Assembly: GCA_032111745.1 (NCBI GenBank)
Contig: JAULUH010000205.1
Coordinates: forward strand, 1-10,071
Origin: JAULUH01 sp032111745
Lineage (GTDB): Bacteria; Chloroflexota; Anaerolineae; JAAEKA01
Length of the DNA: 10,071 nucleotides
Direction: 5' to 3'
Below, one piece after another: positions 1 to 5,592 of this stretch. A model generated the notes under the pieces. It searched no databases and was not told the origin of the DNA. It saw only the letters and a list, made by a program, of their open reading frames with translations. The position numbers were made by a program, and so were the translations under genes. How positions within the stretch are numbered: the first letter of the stretch is position 1; every line of letters begins with the position of its first letter.

Positions 1-1
1 A

Positions 2-835
2 GGCGAAGTGTCCGAGCCGGTGTTGATCAAGAACATGGTCGGCCGCGAGATCGAGAACATCTACCCCAGGCGGGAGCACGTGCGCTCGGAAGACGTGGTG
101 TTCGAGGTCAGGAATTGGAACGCCCACAGCCAGGTGCTGGGCCGGGATGTCCTCAAGGATGTGAGTTTCCACATCTTGAAGGGCGAGATCGTCGGCTTCG
201 CCGGGCTGATGGGCTCTGGGCGTACCGAGCTGGCCTTGAGCCTGTTCGGCAATCCGCTCGGCTTCCAGGTCAAAGGCGACATGGTCGTCAACGGCGAGCA
301 GAAGCACTTTCGGCGGCCCGAGGATGCCATCGAGGCGGGCCTGGCCTACGTCACCGAGGACCGCAAGGCCAAGGGCCTGATCCTGATGCAGGATGTGAAG
401 CAGAACATCACCCTGGCCAACCTCCAGGAAATCGCCCGCCGCGGCGTGGTCGACAACAATGCTGAGGTGCAGGTCGCCAACGACTACCGGCTCAGCCTGA
501 ACATCAAGACGCCCAGCGTCGAACAGAAGGTCCGGAACCTCAGCGGTGGCAACCAGCAGAAGGTGTCCCTGGGCAAGTGGCTGTTCGTCAAGCCCAATGT
601 GCTGATCCTGGACGAGCCAACCCGCGGCATCGACGTCGGCGCCAAGTTCGAGATCTATACGCTCATGAACGGCCTGGTGGAGCAAGGCATGAGCATCATC
701 ATGATCTCGTCCGAGCTACCCGAAGTGCTGGGCATGAGCGATCGGGTCTATGTCGTCGCGGCCGGCAGGATCGCCGGCGAGCTGCCCATCGAGGAAGCCA
801 CGCAAGAGAAGATCATGCAGCTGGCCACCAGCTGA
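2..835 (+). CDS. mmsA: Sugar ABC transporter ATP-binding protein, C-terminal half (partial)
   Basis: This is the second nucleotide-binding half of a duplicated ABC ATPase that powers monosaccharide import (MmsA/XylG/RbsA type). The reading frame is open to the left edge, so the N-terminal half lies outside the window; about 277 codons of an expected ~510 are present. The start of the frame includes the linker motif 'MVGREIENIYPRR', typical of this family. Walker A is GLMGSGRT (nt 203-226), the signature is LSGGNQQKV (about nt 539-565), and Walker B is VLILDEPTRGID (nt 599-634). The switch region reads ISSELPE, with no canonical H-loop His, which is usual for sugar ATPases of this subfamily. 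It would act on the cytoplasmic face with the permease that starts 11 nt downstream. The exact sugar cannot be read from the sequence; the aldolase that follows hints at a deoxysugar or pentose. Confidence 0.93.
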   Translation, partial: GEVSEPVLIKNMVGREIENIYPRREHVRSEDVVFEVRNWNAHSQVLGRDVLKDVSFHILKGEIVGFAGLMGSGRTELALSLFGNPLGFQVKGDMVVNGEQKHFRRPEDAIEAGLAYVTEDRKAKGLILMQDVKQNITLANLQEIARRGVVDNNAEVQVANDYRLSLNIKTPSVEQKVRNLSGGNQQKVSLGKWLFVKPNVLILDEPTRGIDVGAKFEIYTLMNGLVEQGMSIIMISSELPEVLGMSDRVYVVAAGRIAGELPIEEATQEKIMQLATS

Positions 836-846
836 GGAGCCCTACC

Positions 847-2028
847 ATGTCCTTCTTCCAAGACCTACAGAAGGTCCTCCGCGAGAACGTCCGCGAGTAT
901 GGGATGTACATCGCCCTGTTCGTCATCATGGCGATCTTCACCATCCTTACCGACGGGCTGTTCCTATCCTCCCGCAATATCAGCAACCTGATCAACCAGA
1001 CGGGCTACATTGCGGTCCTGGCCGTCGGCATGACGCTGGTCATCGTCATTCGCCACATCGACCTGTCCGTGGGCTTCCTGGCCGGCTTCCTCGGCGCCGT
1101 CGCCGCCATCGCCCTGGTCCAGTGGATGCTGCCCGTGGTTGCCGTCATCCCGCTGGTGCTGGTACTCGGCATCATCGCCGGGCTGATCACAGCCTTCCTG
1201 GTGGCCTACTTCGGCATCCCTTCCTTCGTCGCCACCCTGGCCGGCTGGCTGATCTACCGGGGCCTGCTGCTACGGGTCACCGCAGGCACAGGCACCATCA
1301 TCATTCCCAACGCGACCTTCAACGCCATCGGCAACGGCTACATCCCCGACATCCCCGGCCTCGATTTCATCCCGGGCCACGCGCTGACCCTGATCCTCGG
1401 CGCCATCGCCATCGTCTTCTTTGTCTTTGGACAGATCAACGACCGCCGCAAGAAACAGGCCTATGGCTTTGAAGTGCTGCCCGGCGAGATCTTCGTCCTC
1501 AAGCTGGTTTTCATCTCGGGCATCCTCGGCCTGGTAACCTGGGTGCTGGCCGGATACAACGGCCTCTCCTGGACCGCGATCATCGTCCTCCTGGTGGTGG
1601 GGGTCTACCAGTTCATGACCACCCGCACCGTCCTGGGCCGGCACATCTACGCCGTCGGTGGCAACCCGGAGGCCGCCGAGCTCAGCGGCATCAGCGTCAA
1701 GCGCATCACCTACATCGTGTTCGCCTCCATGGGCTTCCTGGCGGCCCTGTCCGGCATCCTGTTCACCTCCCGCCTGCAGTCTGCCACCACCACGGCCGGC
1801 ACCCTGTTCGAGCTGGACGCCATCGCCGCGGCCTACGTCGGCGGTGTGTCCGCCGCCGGTGGCGTCGGCAGCATCATCGGCTCGCTGATCGGCGCCCTGG
1901 TGATGAGCTCCCTCACCAACGGCATGAATTTGATGGGCGTGGACATCTCCATCCAGTACATCGCCCGTGGCCTGGTGCTGGCCGCGGCCGTGATCTTCGA
2001 CGCCGCCACCCGCCGCCGCGGCGGATGA
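847..2028 (+). CDS. mmsB: Sugar ABC transporter permease (MmsB/XylH-like)
   Basis: This is an integral membrane permease of the BPD_transp_2 family, 393 aa, that forms the pore for a monosaccharide ABC importer together with the ATPase just upstream. The ATG at 847 lies 11 nt after the ATPase stop and follows GAGGAG (about 833-838). Many hydrophobic segments are visible. Family motifs include GMTLVIVIRHIDLSVG in the first third, which normally reads GGIDLSVG, and YAVGGNPEAAELSGI near residue 275. A hydrophilic patch, GQINDRRKKQAYGFE, and an extra loop separate the halves, as in the longer XylH/GguB-type permeases (about 390-400 aa) rather than RbsC (about 320 aa). The gene overlaps the aldolase downstream by ATGA, which suggests translational coupling in one transcript. 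A longer in-frame opening upstream of 847 lies within the ATPase gene and is not credible. Confidence 0.93.
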   Translation: MSFFQDLQKVLRENVREYGMYIALFVIMAIFTILTDGLFLSSRNISNLINQTGYIAVLAVGMTLVIVIRHIDLSVGFLAGFLGAVAAIALVQWMLPVVAVIPLVLVLGIIAGLITAFLVAYFGIPSFVATLAGWLIYRGLLLRVTAGTGTIIIPNATFNAIGNGYIPDIPGLDFIPGHALTLILGAIAIVFFVFGQINDRRKKQAYGFEVLPGEIFVLKLVFISGILGLVTWVLAGYNGLSWTAIIVLLVVGVYQFMTTRTVLGRHIYAVGGNPEAAELSGISVKRITYIVFASMGFLAALSGILFTSRLQSATTTAGTLFELDAIAAAYVGGVSAAGGVGSIIGSLIGALVMSSLTNGMNLMGVDISIQYIARGLVLAAAVIFDAATRRRGG

Positions 2029-2447
2029 CCCCGCACAGGACTATGTCCCTGGAAGCACCCTTTCCCGAGCTGGACGAGTTCCTGGTCGCCATCGGCGAGG
2101 CCGGCCTGCGCGTCGCCACCATCGACGCCGGCGAGGGTGCGGCCGGCAACATCTCCCTGTGCATCGGCTGGCCCATCGAAGTGCGCCGCCGCTTTCCCCA
2201 GGCCGAGCCCATCGAGCTGCCGCTGGCTGTCCCCGCCCTGGCCGGCCGCACGGTGATCGTCACCGGCTCCGGCCGGCGCCTGCGCGATATCCGCTCCGAC
2301 CCGGCCGCCAACCTGGCGGCCGTCCTCGTCGACCCTGATGGCCGCCGCGGCGTGATGTACACCTCCCCGCGGCGGCTATTCGCCCGGCCCACCAGCGAGT
2401 TCAACGCGGTGGTCGAGGCCTTCAACGTGAAGACGACCCTGGTCTAA
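2025..2447 (+). pseudogene. Class II aldolase (rhamnulose-1-phosphate aldolase-like), C-terminally truncated
   Basis: This 140-codon frame encodes the N-terminal part of a class II aldolase/adducin-fold protein most like rhamnulose-1-phosphate aldolases. Visible family features are the substrate-loop sequence AAGNISLCIGW (about residues 39-49), VPALAGRTVIVTGSGRRLRDI, DPAANLAAVLVD and the PTSEF motif, whose Glu matches the catalytic Glu73 of E. coli FucA. In FucA the zinc ligands His92 and His94 come about 19 residues later and His155 further on. Here the protein changes to VVEAFNVKTTLV and stops, so all zinc ligands are missing and it cannot be a normal aldolase. No continuation was seen in the other two frames downstream. 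Its start overlaps the permease stop by ATGA; ATG 2043 is an alternative. It was probably once part of the same sugar-catabolism operon. A short functional derivative is possible but unsupported. Confidence 0.75.
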
Positions 2448-2675
2448 GAAAGCGCAGGCCGTGGCCTTACCGCCCCGGGCCGCAGGAGTCAGGGGTGCGC
2501 CTCCGCGTGTAGGGGCATGAACGGCGTATCGGGTCGTGGCGGCCGTCGCCGCGACCCGATACGCCGTTCATGCCTCTACACGCATGCAGACAACGGCCAC
2601 AGATGCTGGTCGGCTGGCCTGAGGACGAGATATGTTGGAGCGGAGTTGGACGAGCACTGACCAGCGTGCAGACCA
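2448..2675. other. Intergenic stretch with large palindromic hairpin
   Basis: This non-coding stretch lies between the truncated aldolase and the MntA-HepT promoter. Its main content is the long palindrome at 2505-2583, listed separately. A 65-codon ATG frame at 2632-2829 has no recognisable protein features and overlaps the promoter and leader of the next operon, so it is not called. Confidence 0.6.
2505..2583. repeat. 79-bp palindromic element, REP/MITE-like hairpin
   Basis: The left arm 2505-2536 and right arm 2552-2583 are reverse complements over 32 positions with one mismatch (G2513 opposite T2575, a G-U pair in RNA). The stem resumes inside: T2537/G2551 wobble and GGCG 2538-2541 with CGCC 2547-2550, leaving a 5-nt loop GCCGT. 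The arm tips begin CGTGTAGGGGCATGAACG. There is no T-run on either side, so it is not a standard intrinsic terminator. Short palindromes with GTAGGGGC ends are, from memory, frequent dispersed intergenic repeats in Chloroflexota and other genomes; only one copy is present here. Confidence 0.85.
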
Positions 2676-2704
2676 TTGCCTGGGCGGGACAGACATGGTA
2701 GAAT
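2676..2704 (+). promoter_or_regulatory. Sigma70-type promoter for mntA-hepT
   Basis: A -35 box TTGCCT (2676-2681) and a -10 box TAGAAT (2699-2704) are separated by exactly 17 bp. Both are one or two bases from consensus. Transcription would begin near 2711, giving a leader of roughly 105 nt before the mntA start at 2816. Confidence 0.6.
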
Positions 2705-2748
2705 GGGCAGGCGATGGCCTGATCACAGCTAGGACTGCTCACTGCCAG

Positions 2749-2770
2749 GCTGGACGCCGCCTCGTCCAGC
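2749..2770 (+). promoter_or_regulatory. Hairpin in the mntA leader
   Basis: An 8-bp perfect stem GCTGGACG/CGTCCAGC encloses the loop CCGCCT, between the predicted transcription start and the mntA ribosome-binding site. No T-run follows. It could be an operator palindrome for autoregulation or an RNA stem; the sequence does not distinguish these. Confidence 0.4.
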
Positions 2771-2815
2771 TGAACGTGTCGGTAAGGGCAGGGATTGGCC
2801 GGGAGAAGTGGATCT

Positions 2816-3133
2816 ATGACGCCCCGTGATCTGATTACTGACATGGTAGCTCGTATTGCGCACGACTTCCAGCCGCTGCGCATCATCCTGTTCGGTTCGC
2901 ACGCTCGGGGTGATGCAACTCCTGACAGCGACATTGACCTCCTGATCGTGCTGCCTCAGGTAACCAACAAACGCCAGGCGGCCATTGAGATCAGGCGAGC
3001 CCTACGGGACTTCCCTGCCAGCAAGGATATCATTGTGACTACCCCCGATGAAATCGCCCGTCGCGGAGATTTGGTCGGCCCGGTGCTGCGACCTGCCTTG
3101 CGCGAAGGAAAAGTCCTCTATGAGCGAAACTGA
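2816..3133 (+). CDS. mntA: MntA-type minimal nucleotidyltransferase, antitoxin of a HEPN/MNT pair
   Basis: This 105-aa protein is a minimal nucleotidyltransferase of the polymerase-beta superfamily. The active-site pattern GS-x10-DxD is complete: Gly27-Ser28, then Asp39 and Asp41 in DSDIDLLIV. That is the defining motif of MntA antitoxins, which in studied type VII systems neutralise the HEPN ribonuclease by transferring AMP to it. The start at ATG 2816 is chosen because GGGAGAAG (2801-2808) lies 7 nt upstream; an earlier in-frame TTG at 2795 has no ribosome-binding site. The gene overlaps the HEPN gene by 14 nt, consistent with a two-gene operon driven by the promoter at 2676-2704. The C-terminal region (IVTTPDEIARRGDLVGPVLRPALREGKVLYER) matches what is usual for the family. 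It appears intact. Antitoxin function is inferred from family and pairing. Confidence 0.88.
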   Translation: MTPRDLITDMVARIAHDFQPLRIILFGSHARGDATPDSDIDLLIVLPQVTNKRQAAIEIRRALRDFPASKDIIVTTPDEIARRGDLVGPVLRPALREGKVLYERN

Positions 3134-3530
3134 GCAGATTGCAGAGGTGCGGCGCTGGTTACGGCACGCCGAAGAGGACCTAGTAGCGGCCGAAGCAGCT
3201 CTGGAGCAAGCGGACATGGTTCCTCGCCATGCATGTTGGCTGGCCCAGCAAGCCGCTGAGAAGTCCATCAAGGCGGTCCTGATCTTCCTCCAGATCGACT
3301 TCCGAAGGCGGCATGACCTTGATGCGCTGCGCAACCTGATACCTGCTGGTTGGCAAGTCAAGGAGGAACATCCCGATCTGGCGGTGCTTACAGAGTGGGC
3401 GGTCGAAGCTCGCTACCCCGGCGAATGGCCGGAAGCCAGTTTGTCGGATGCCTTGTTCGCGACTCAACAGGCACGTGCAGTCTGGACATCGATTTGCAGG
3501 GACCTAAACTCACACGGCTTCGATCAATAA
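3120..3530 (+). CDS. hepT: HEPN-domain protein (HepT-like), toxin of a HEPN/MNT pair
   Basis: This 136-aa all-alpha HEPN-domain protein of the PF05168 type is the expected partner of the nucleotidyltransferase it overlaps. Family landmarks are the N-terminal helix WLRHAEEDLVAAEAAL, the second helix with LAQQAAEKSIKA (41-52), RHDLDAL (64-70) and the RYPGEWPE segment (98-105). HEPN toxins usually carry a catalytic R-x4-6-H. Here R127-x4-H132 near the C-terminus has the right spacing and R11-x4-H16 matches by chance at the N-terminus, but neither is clearly at the canonical position, so ribonuclease activity is uncertain. ATG 3120 is preferred over an in-frame GTG/ATG further upstream inside mntA because AAGGA (about 3105-3109) precedes it at suitable distance. 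No T-rich terminator follows. Confidence 0.85.
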   Translation: MSETEQIAEVRRWLRHAEEDLVAAEAALEQADMVPRHACWLAQQAAEKSIKAVLIFLQIDFRRRHDLDALRNLIPAGWQVKEEHPDLAVLTEWAVEARYPGEWPEASLSDALFATQQARAVWTSICRDLNSHGFDQ

Positions 3531-3881
3531 GCGCCGTGAAACACAAAGCATGGTCCGCCAGGGCAAAACACTTGACATCAATGACCGAAGATTCGCACCA
3601 CAACGTGTGACGATATGCACTTTGCGACCCACCCGGGCGTCGCACTTGCAATAGGGCGTAACTTCCAACCCGAGACCACAAAGGAGCCAACTACCATAGG
3701 CCAGCCCGCCGCCACCCGCGTCGCTTCACTGAACTGGATCACCTGCACGCGCCTGCGACGAGAGCCGCGCCGCGATGTTGGCAGCATCGCCTGCACAAGC
3801 GGGGGAGAAATAACCAAGGGGCAGGAACTAAGCTCCTGCCCCTTGGCGTCAAGATGGCCGCTGCTGTACGGTTCGAGAAAC
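3531..3881. other. Intergenic stretch between convergent hepT and the PIN-locus partner gene
   Basis: About 350 bp without a gene I can support. It contains a perfect palindrome at 3814-3846, listed separately. Several frames are open through it in both directions, but none shows a recognisable domain or a good ribosome-binding site, and the longest + strand one (3615-4142) runs through the palindrome and antisense to the gene at 3882-4109. A TTGACA at 3572 has no matching -10 box. Confidence 0.5.
3814..3846 (-). terminator. Perfect palindrome, possible terminator of the - strand PIN locus
   Basis: The 13-bp arms CCAAGGGGCAGGA and TCCTGCCCCTTGG flank a 7-nt loop. Read on the - strand it lies 36 nt past the stop of the gene at 3882-4109 and is followed by TTATTTC, a weak U-tract, so it fits a terminator for that transcript. 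On the + strand no T-run follows. A dispersed palindromic repeat is the alternative. Confidence 0.5.
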
Positions 3882-4109
3882 CTATTTCTGAGGGCGCTGC
3901 CAGTGCTTCTGGGCTCGCGCGTAAAGCTCGTCCGCACTCACGTCTCCAAAGAGGCGGTCCTGCCAGTCCAGATAGTCCCCTTCCCCTGGACTCAATTGGA
4001 GCAAGAATCGGATTGCGTCAGCGTAGCCAAGGGACTGTATCAGTGCCATATAACCGGTCTGCCTCAAGTCCATCTCGGAGCGAGTGAACTGTTGCCCAGC
4101 CACTATCAT
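3882..4109 (-). CDS. Small hypothetical protein, probable partner (antitoxin) of a PIN-domain gene
   Basis: This 75-aa protein resembles, from memory, a family of small uncharacterised proteins of the form 'RQxGxxALxxxLGxxDAIRFLxQ...GxGDY', common in Chloroflexota and often beside PIN-domain genes. Here residues 15-53 contain LRQTGYMALIQSLGYADAIRF and, after it, SPGEGDYLDWQDRLF. No DNA-binding fold was identified. The ATG at 4109 follows the intact ribosome-binding site CAGGAGG (4122-4116, - strand) and begins two bases after the stop of the PIN remnant's C-terminal frame, so the two were one operon. The gene itself seems intact although its neighbour is broken. The antitoxin role is an inference from position; no family function is known to me. 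Confidence 0.72.
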   Translation of the reverse strand: MIVAGQQFTRSEMDLRQTGYMALIQSLGYADAIRFLLQLSPGEGDYLDWQDRLFGDVSADELYARAQKHWQRPQK

Positions 4110-4110
4110 C

Positions 4111-4270
4111 TCATACCTCCTGCACGAAATCCACAGGGTTGATCAGGTGCACAGATATCACACCCTGGTCTCTCAATCGTGATGGCAACCGTCTCCAATC
4201 GGATACGCATCTGGCGCTGATCATCGAAAGGCCGCTTGTAGATGTTCATATCGAGGTAAAGCGTCGGCAC
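4111..4270 (-). pseudogene. PIN-domain toxin gene with internal deletion and frameshift
   Basis: Only the two ends of a PIN (VapC-like) ribonuclease gene remain. From GTG 4270, preceded by AGGAG, the frame reads VPTLYLDMNIYKRPFDDQRQMRIRLETVAIT, the family's N-terminal strand with its first active-site Asp (LYLD) and the usual 'RPFDDQ' segment. In another - strand frame, about 4173-4111 reads GVISVHLINPVDFVQEV and stop, which looks like the last strand and C-terminus of the same family. The two pieces meet near 4170-4185. A full PIN domain is about 130-150 aa, so roughly 90-100 codons, with the remaining acidic active-site residues, have been lost and the frame has shifted. Read without the shift, the N-terminal frame runs on as ERPGCDICAPDQPC and ends at about 4106. 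The product would be inactive. The partner gene starts immediately downstream. Confidence 0.72.
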
Positions 4271-4291
4271 TTTTCCTCTCCTACCTGATTG

Positions 4292-4314
4292 ACTGCTGCC
4301 CGATGGGCAGCAGT
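4292..4314. repeat. Perfect 10-bp palindrome upstream of the PIN remnant
   Basis: ACTGCTGCCC and GGGCAGCAGT flank a 3-nt loop GAT. It sits 22 nt upstream of the PIN GTG start and 53 nt past the stop of the - strand gene at 4367-5362. No U-tract follows on the - strand, so an operator or 5' leader hairpin of the former toxin operon is as likely as a terminator. Confidence 0.5.
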
Positions 4315-4366
4315 GAGATTGCACCTGGGAAGCACGTGGAAAGCAAGGCCCCGCGGCACAAAGCCG

Positions 4367-5362
4367 TTAACTCATCAAGCCCTTCAGAAGCCGCAGCACT
4401 CGTAGGGTCACCCACTTGCTCGGCTGCCCCTTGGCCTCCACGTCAGCCCACATCTTGCCTGCAAGTGCGTTCTCCAGCTTCCAGCGCCCATCCGGCCCCT
4501 GCTTGCTGGCGATCAGCCCCAGCACCCCGGCCAGCCGGGGATCGCCGCCCGCGCCAGCCTCCGCCAGCACCGTCGCCACCTCCAACACGTCGCTCCAGTA
4601 GCTCAGGGGAAAGCCCAGCTTGAACCAGGTCGAGCTGACCCGCTCCGTGTAGGGGTAGTCAGCCACAGCCGGGTCGCGGCTTAGCAGGAAGTATACCCCA
4701 GCCGCCACAGCTCGATTCATGGCCGGCGTCCGCTGCGCCGCCGGGACGCTGAGCAGGGCCCGCATGGCCTTGGCCGCACCCCAGCCACAGGGCTGGCCCA
4801 GGTTCACGGCGCAGGAAAAGCCAGGGCCGTCGGTCCCGGACCGGTAGAACTGGATCGGCGGTTCCCCAGTGATGGCCCGCGCCTGCCAGTCCAGGGCCTG
4901 TTGCACCCTGGGATCCTCCAGCCAGCCCAGGCGCACCAGGGCGGCCGTCAGGTTGCCATTCAGGCAATGCACCACACCGCTGGGCACCGGCTGCTGGGTG
5001 CAGGCGAAGGCCCCGTTCGCGGCCAGGCTATGGCCCAGCACGTAGGCGCAGCCCCGCCGCACGCGCTCGTCCTCTGGATCCGCGGCCAGCTCGGCCAGGA
5101 AGATGATCTGCCACACCGTGCCCCGGTACTTCGGTGAATAGCCACCCCCGGGCTTCACCCAATACCCTTCTGGATACTGGGCGTCGAGGATCGCCGGCAC
5201 CGGCCCTGTCGCCATCACCGCAGCCTGGGCGGCCCGCACCTCAGGATCATCCGCTGGGCGATCCTGGAGGTCGCGCAAGGCAGAATAACGAACTCCCGGG
5301 TTGGCCTCGTCGACCTCCAGCAGCCAAGCCAGCGCATCGCCATAGCGTTGCTCAAGGTCCAT
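4367..5362 (-). CDS. Alpha/alpha-toroid protein, prenyltransferase/squalene-cyclase-like, function unknown
   Basis: This 331-aa soluble protein has the look of the terpenoid-cyclase/prenyltransferase alpha/alpha toroid. It has repeated helical units and QW-like turns, YPEGYW (about 63-68) and QGPDGRW (about 290-296). Other landmarks are NPGVRYSALRDL near the N-terminus, PKYRGTVWQIIFLAELAAD, and a conserved-looking NGNLTAALVRLGW. Similar Chloroflexota proteins are, from memory, often labelled 'nitrogen fixation protein NifH'; nothing here resembles the NifH P-loop, so that label should not be transferred. No signal peptide or membrane segment is seen. The ATG at 5362 is chosen because GGAGGA precedes it by 6 nt and a strong promoter lies just upstream; the frame stays open further upstream but would overlap that promoter. 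Substrate and pathway are unknown. Confidence 0.75.
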   Translation of the reverse strand: MDLEQRYGDALAWLLEVDEANPGVRYSALRDLQDRPADDPEVRAAQAAVMATGPVPAILDAQYPEGYWVKPGGGYSPKYRGTVWQIIFLAELAADPEDERVRRGCAYVLGHSLAANGAFACTQQPVPSGVVHCLNGNLTAALVRLGWLEDPRVQQALDWQARAITGEPPIQFYRSGTDGPGFSCAVNLGQPCGWGAAKAMRALLSVPAAQRTPAMNRAVAAGVYFLLSRDPAVADYPYTERVSSTWFKLGFPLSYWSDVLEVATVLAEAGAGGDPRLAGVLGLIASKQGPDGRWKLENALAGKMWADVEAKGQPSKWVTLRVLRLLKGLMS

Positions 5363-5396
5363 GGTTATCCTCCAGCGAAGAGACCTGCCCCACTGC

Positions 5397-5425
5397 ATTA
5401 TACCAGCATCCCAGGCCTCTGGGAA
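5397..5425 (-). promoter_or_regulatory. Extended -10 promoter for the toroid-protein gene
   Basis: On the - strand a perfect TATAAT (5402-5397) is preceded by TG one base away (TGGTATAAT), an extended -10. TTCCCA (5425-5420) lies 17 bp upstream as a weak -35. Transcription would begin near 5390, about 28 nt before the start codon at 5362. Confidence 0.6.
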
Positions 5426-5449
5426 GCACAGTTCCGCTTCGGCTCTTCC

Positions 5450-5520
5450 GGTGACGATTCCCCCTCTGCGTCCTTGGCGCCTCTGTAGTGATCTCCGGAG
5501 TCCGTGGCGGTACGGTTTTC
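5450..5520. repeat. Possible dispersed intergenic repeat remnant
   Basis: The + strand text CCTCTGCGTCCTTGGCGCCT followed by CTGTAGTGA resembles, from memory, the 'CTCTGCGTCCTTTGCGTCTCTGCGGTGA' sequences scattered between genes in several phyla including Chloroflexota. Only one copy is seen here, so its repeat status is unproven. It lies in the divergent intergenic region (5363-5592). Confidence 0.25.
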
Positions 5521-5545
5521 CGGTTGCCATCTCTTCATGTACAAT
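5517..5545 (+). promoter_or_regulatory. Weak candidate promoter for the RCC1 stub and glycosyltransferase
   Basis: TACAAT (5540-5545) is a fair -10 box; the -35 region 17 bp upstream (TTTCCG) is poor. It is the best candidate before the gene at 5593 and would leave a leader of about 40 nt. Confidence 0.3.
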
Positions 5546-5592
5546 TGGATTGCCCAGTGCTTGCGGAACCATCGTAGAGTTGGAGGATGCTC

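Noticed and set aside
577..846. In-frame 90-codon extension upstream of the permease ATG at 847
   Set aside because: It lies wholly inside the ABC ATPase gene in another frame and has an Arg/His-rich composition unlike the permease; ATG 847 has a good ribosome-binding site.
2505..2583. The long hairpin as an intrinsic terminator of the sugar operon
   Set aside because: No T-run follows the stem on either strand and the arms are far longer than usual for a terminator.
2632..2829. 65-codon + strand frame before mntA
   Set aside because: It spans the promoter and leader of the mntA operon, has no recognisable features and overlaps the mntA start.
3572..3577. TTGACA as a -35 promoter box
   Set aside because: No -10-like hexamer occurs 16-19 bp downstream and no supported gene follows on that strand.
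3865..3885. GGTTCGA-like text suggesting a tRNA T-arm
   Set aside because: No acceptor stem, anticodon arm or CCA end could be built around it.
3615..4142. 175-codon + strand frame
   Set aside because: It runs through the palindrome at 3814-3846 and antisense to the better supported gene at 3882-4109; its protein has no family resemblance.
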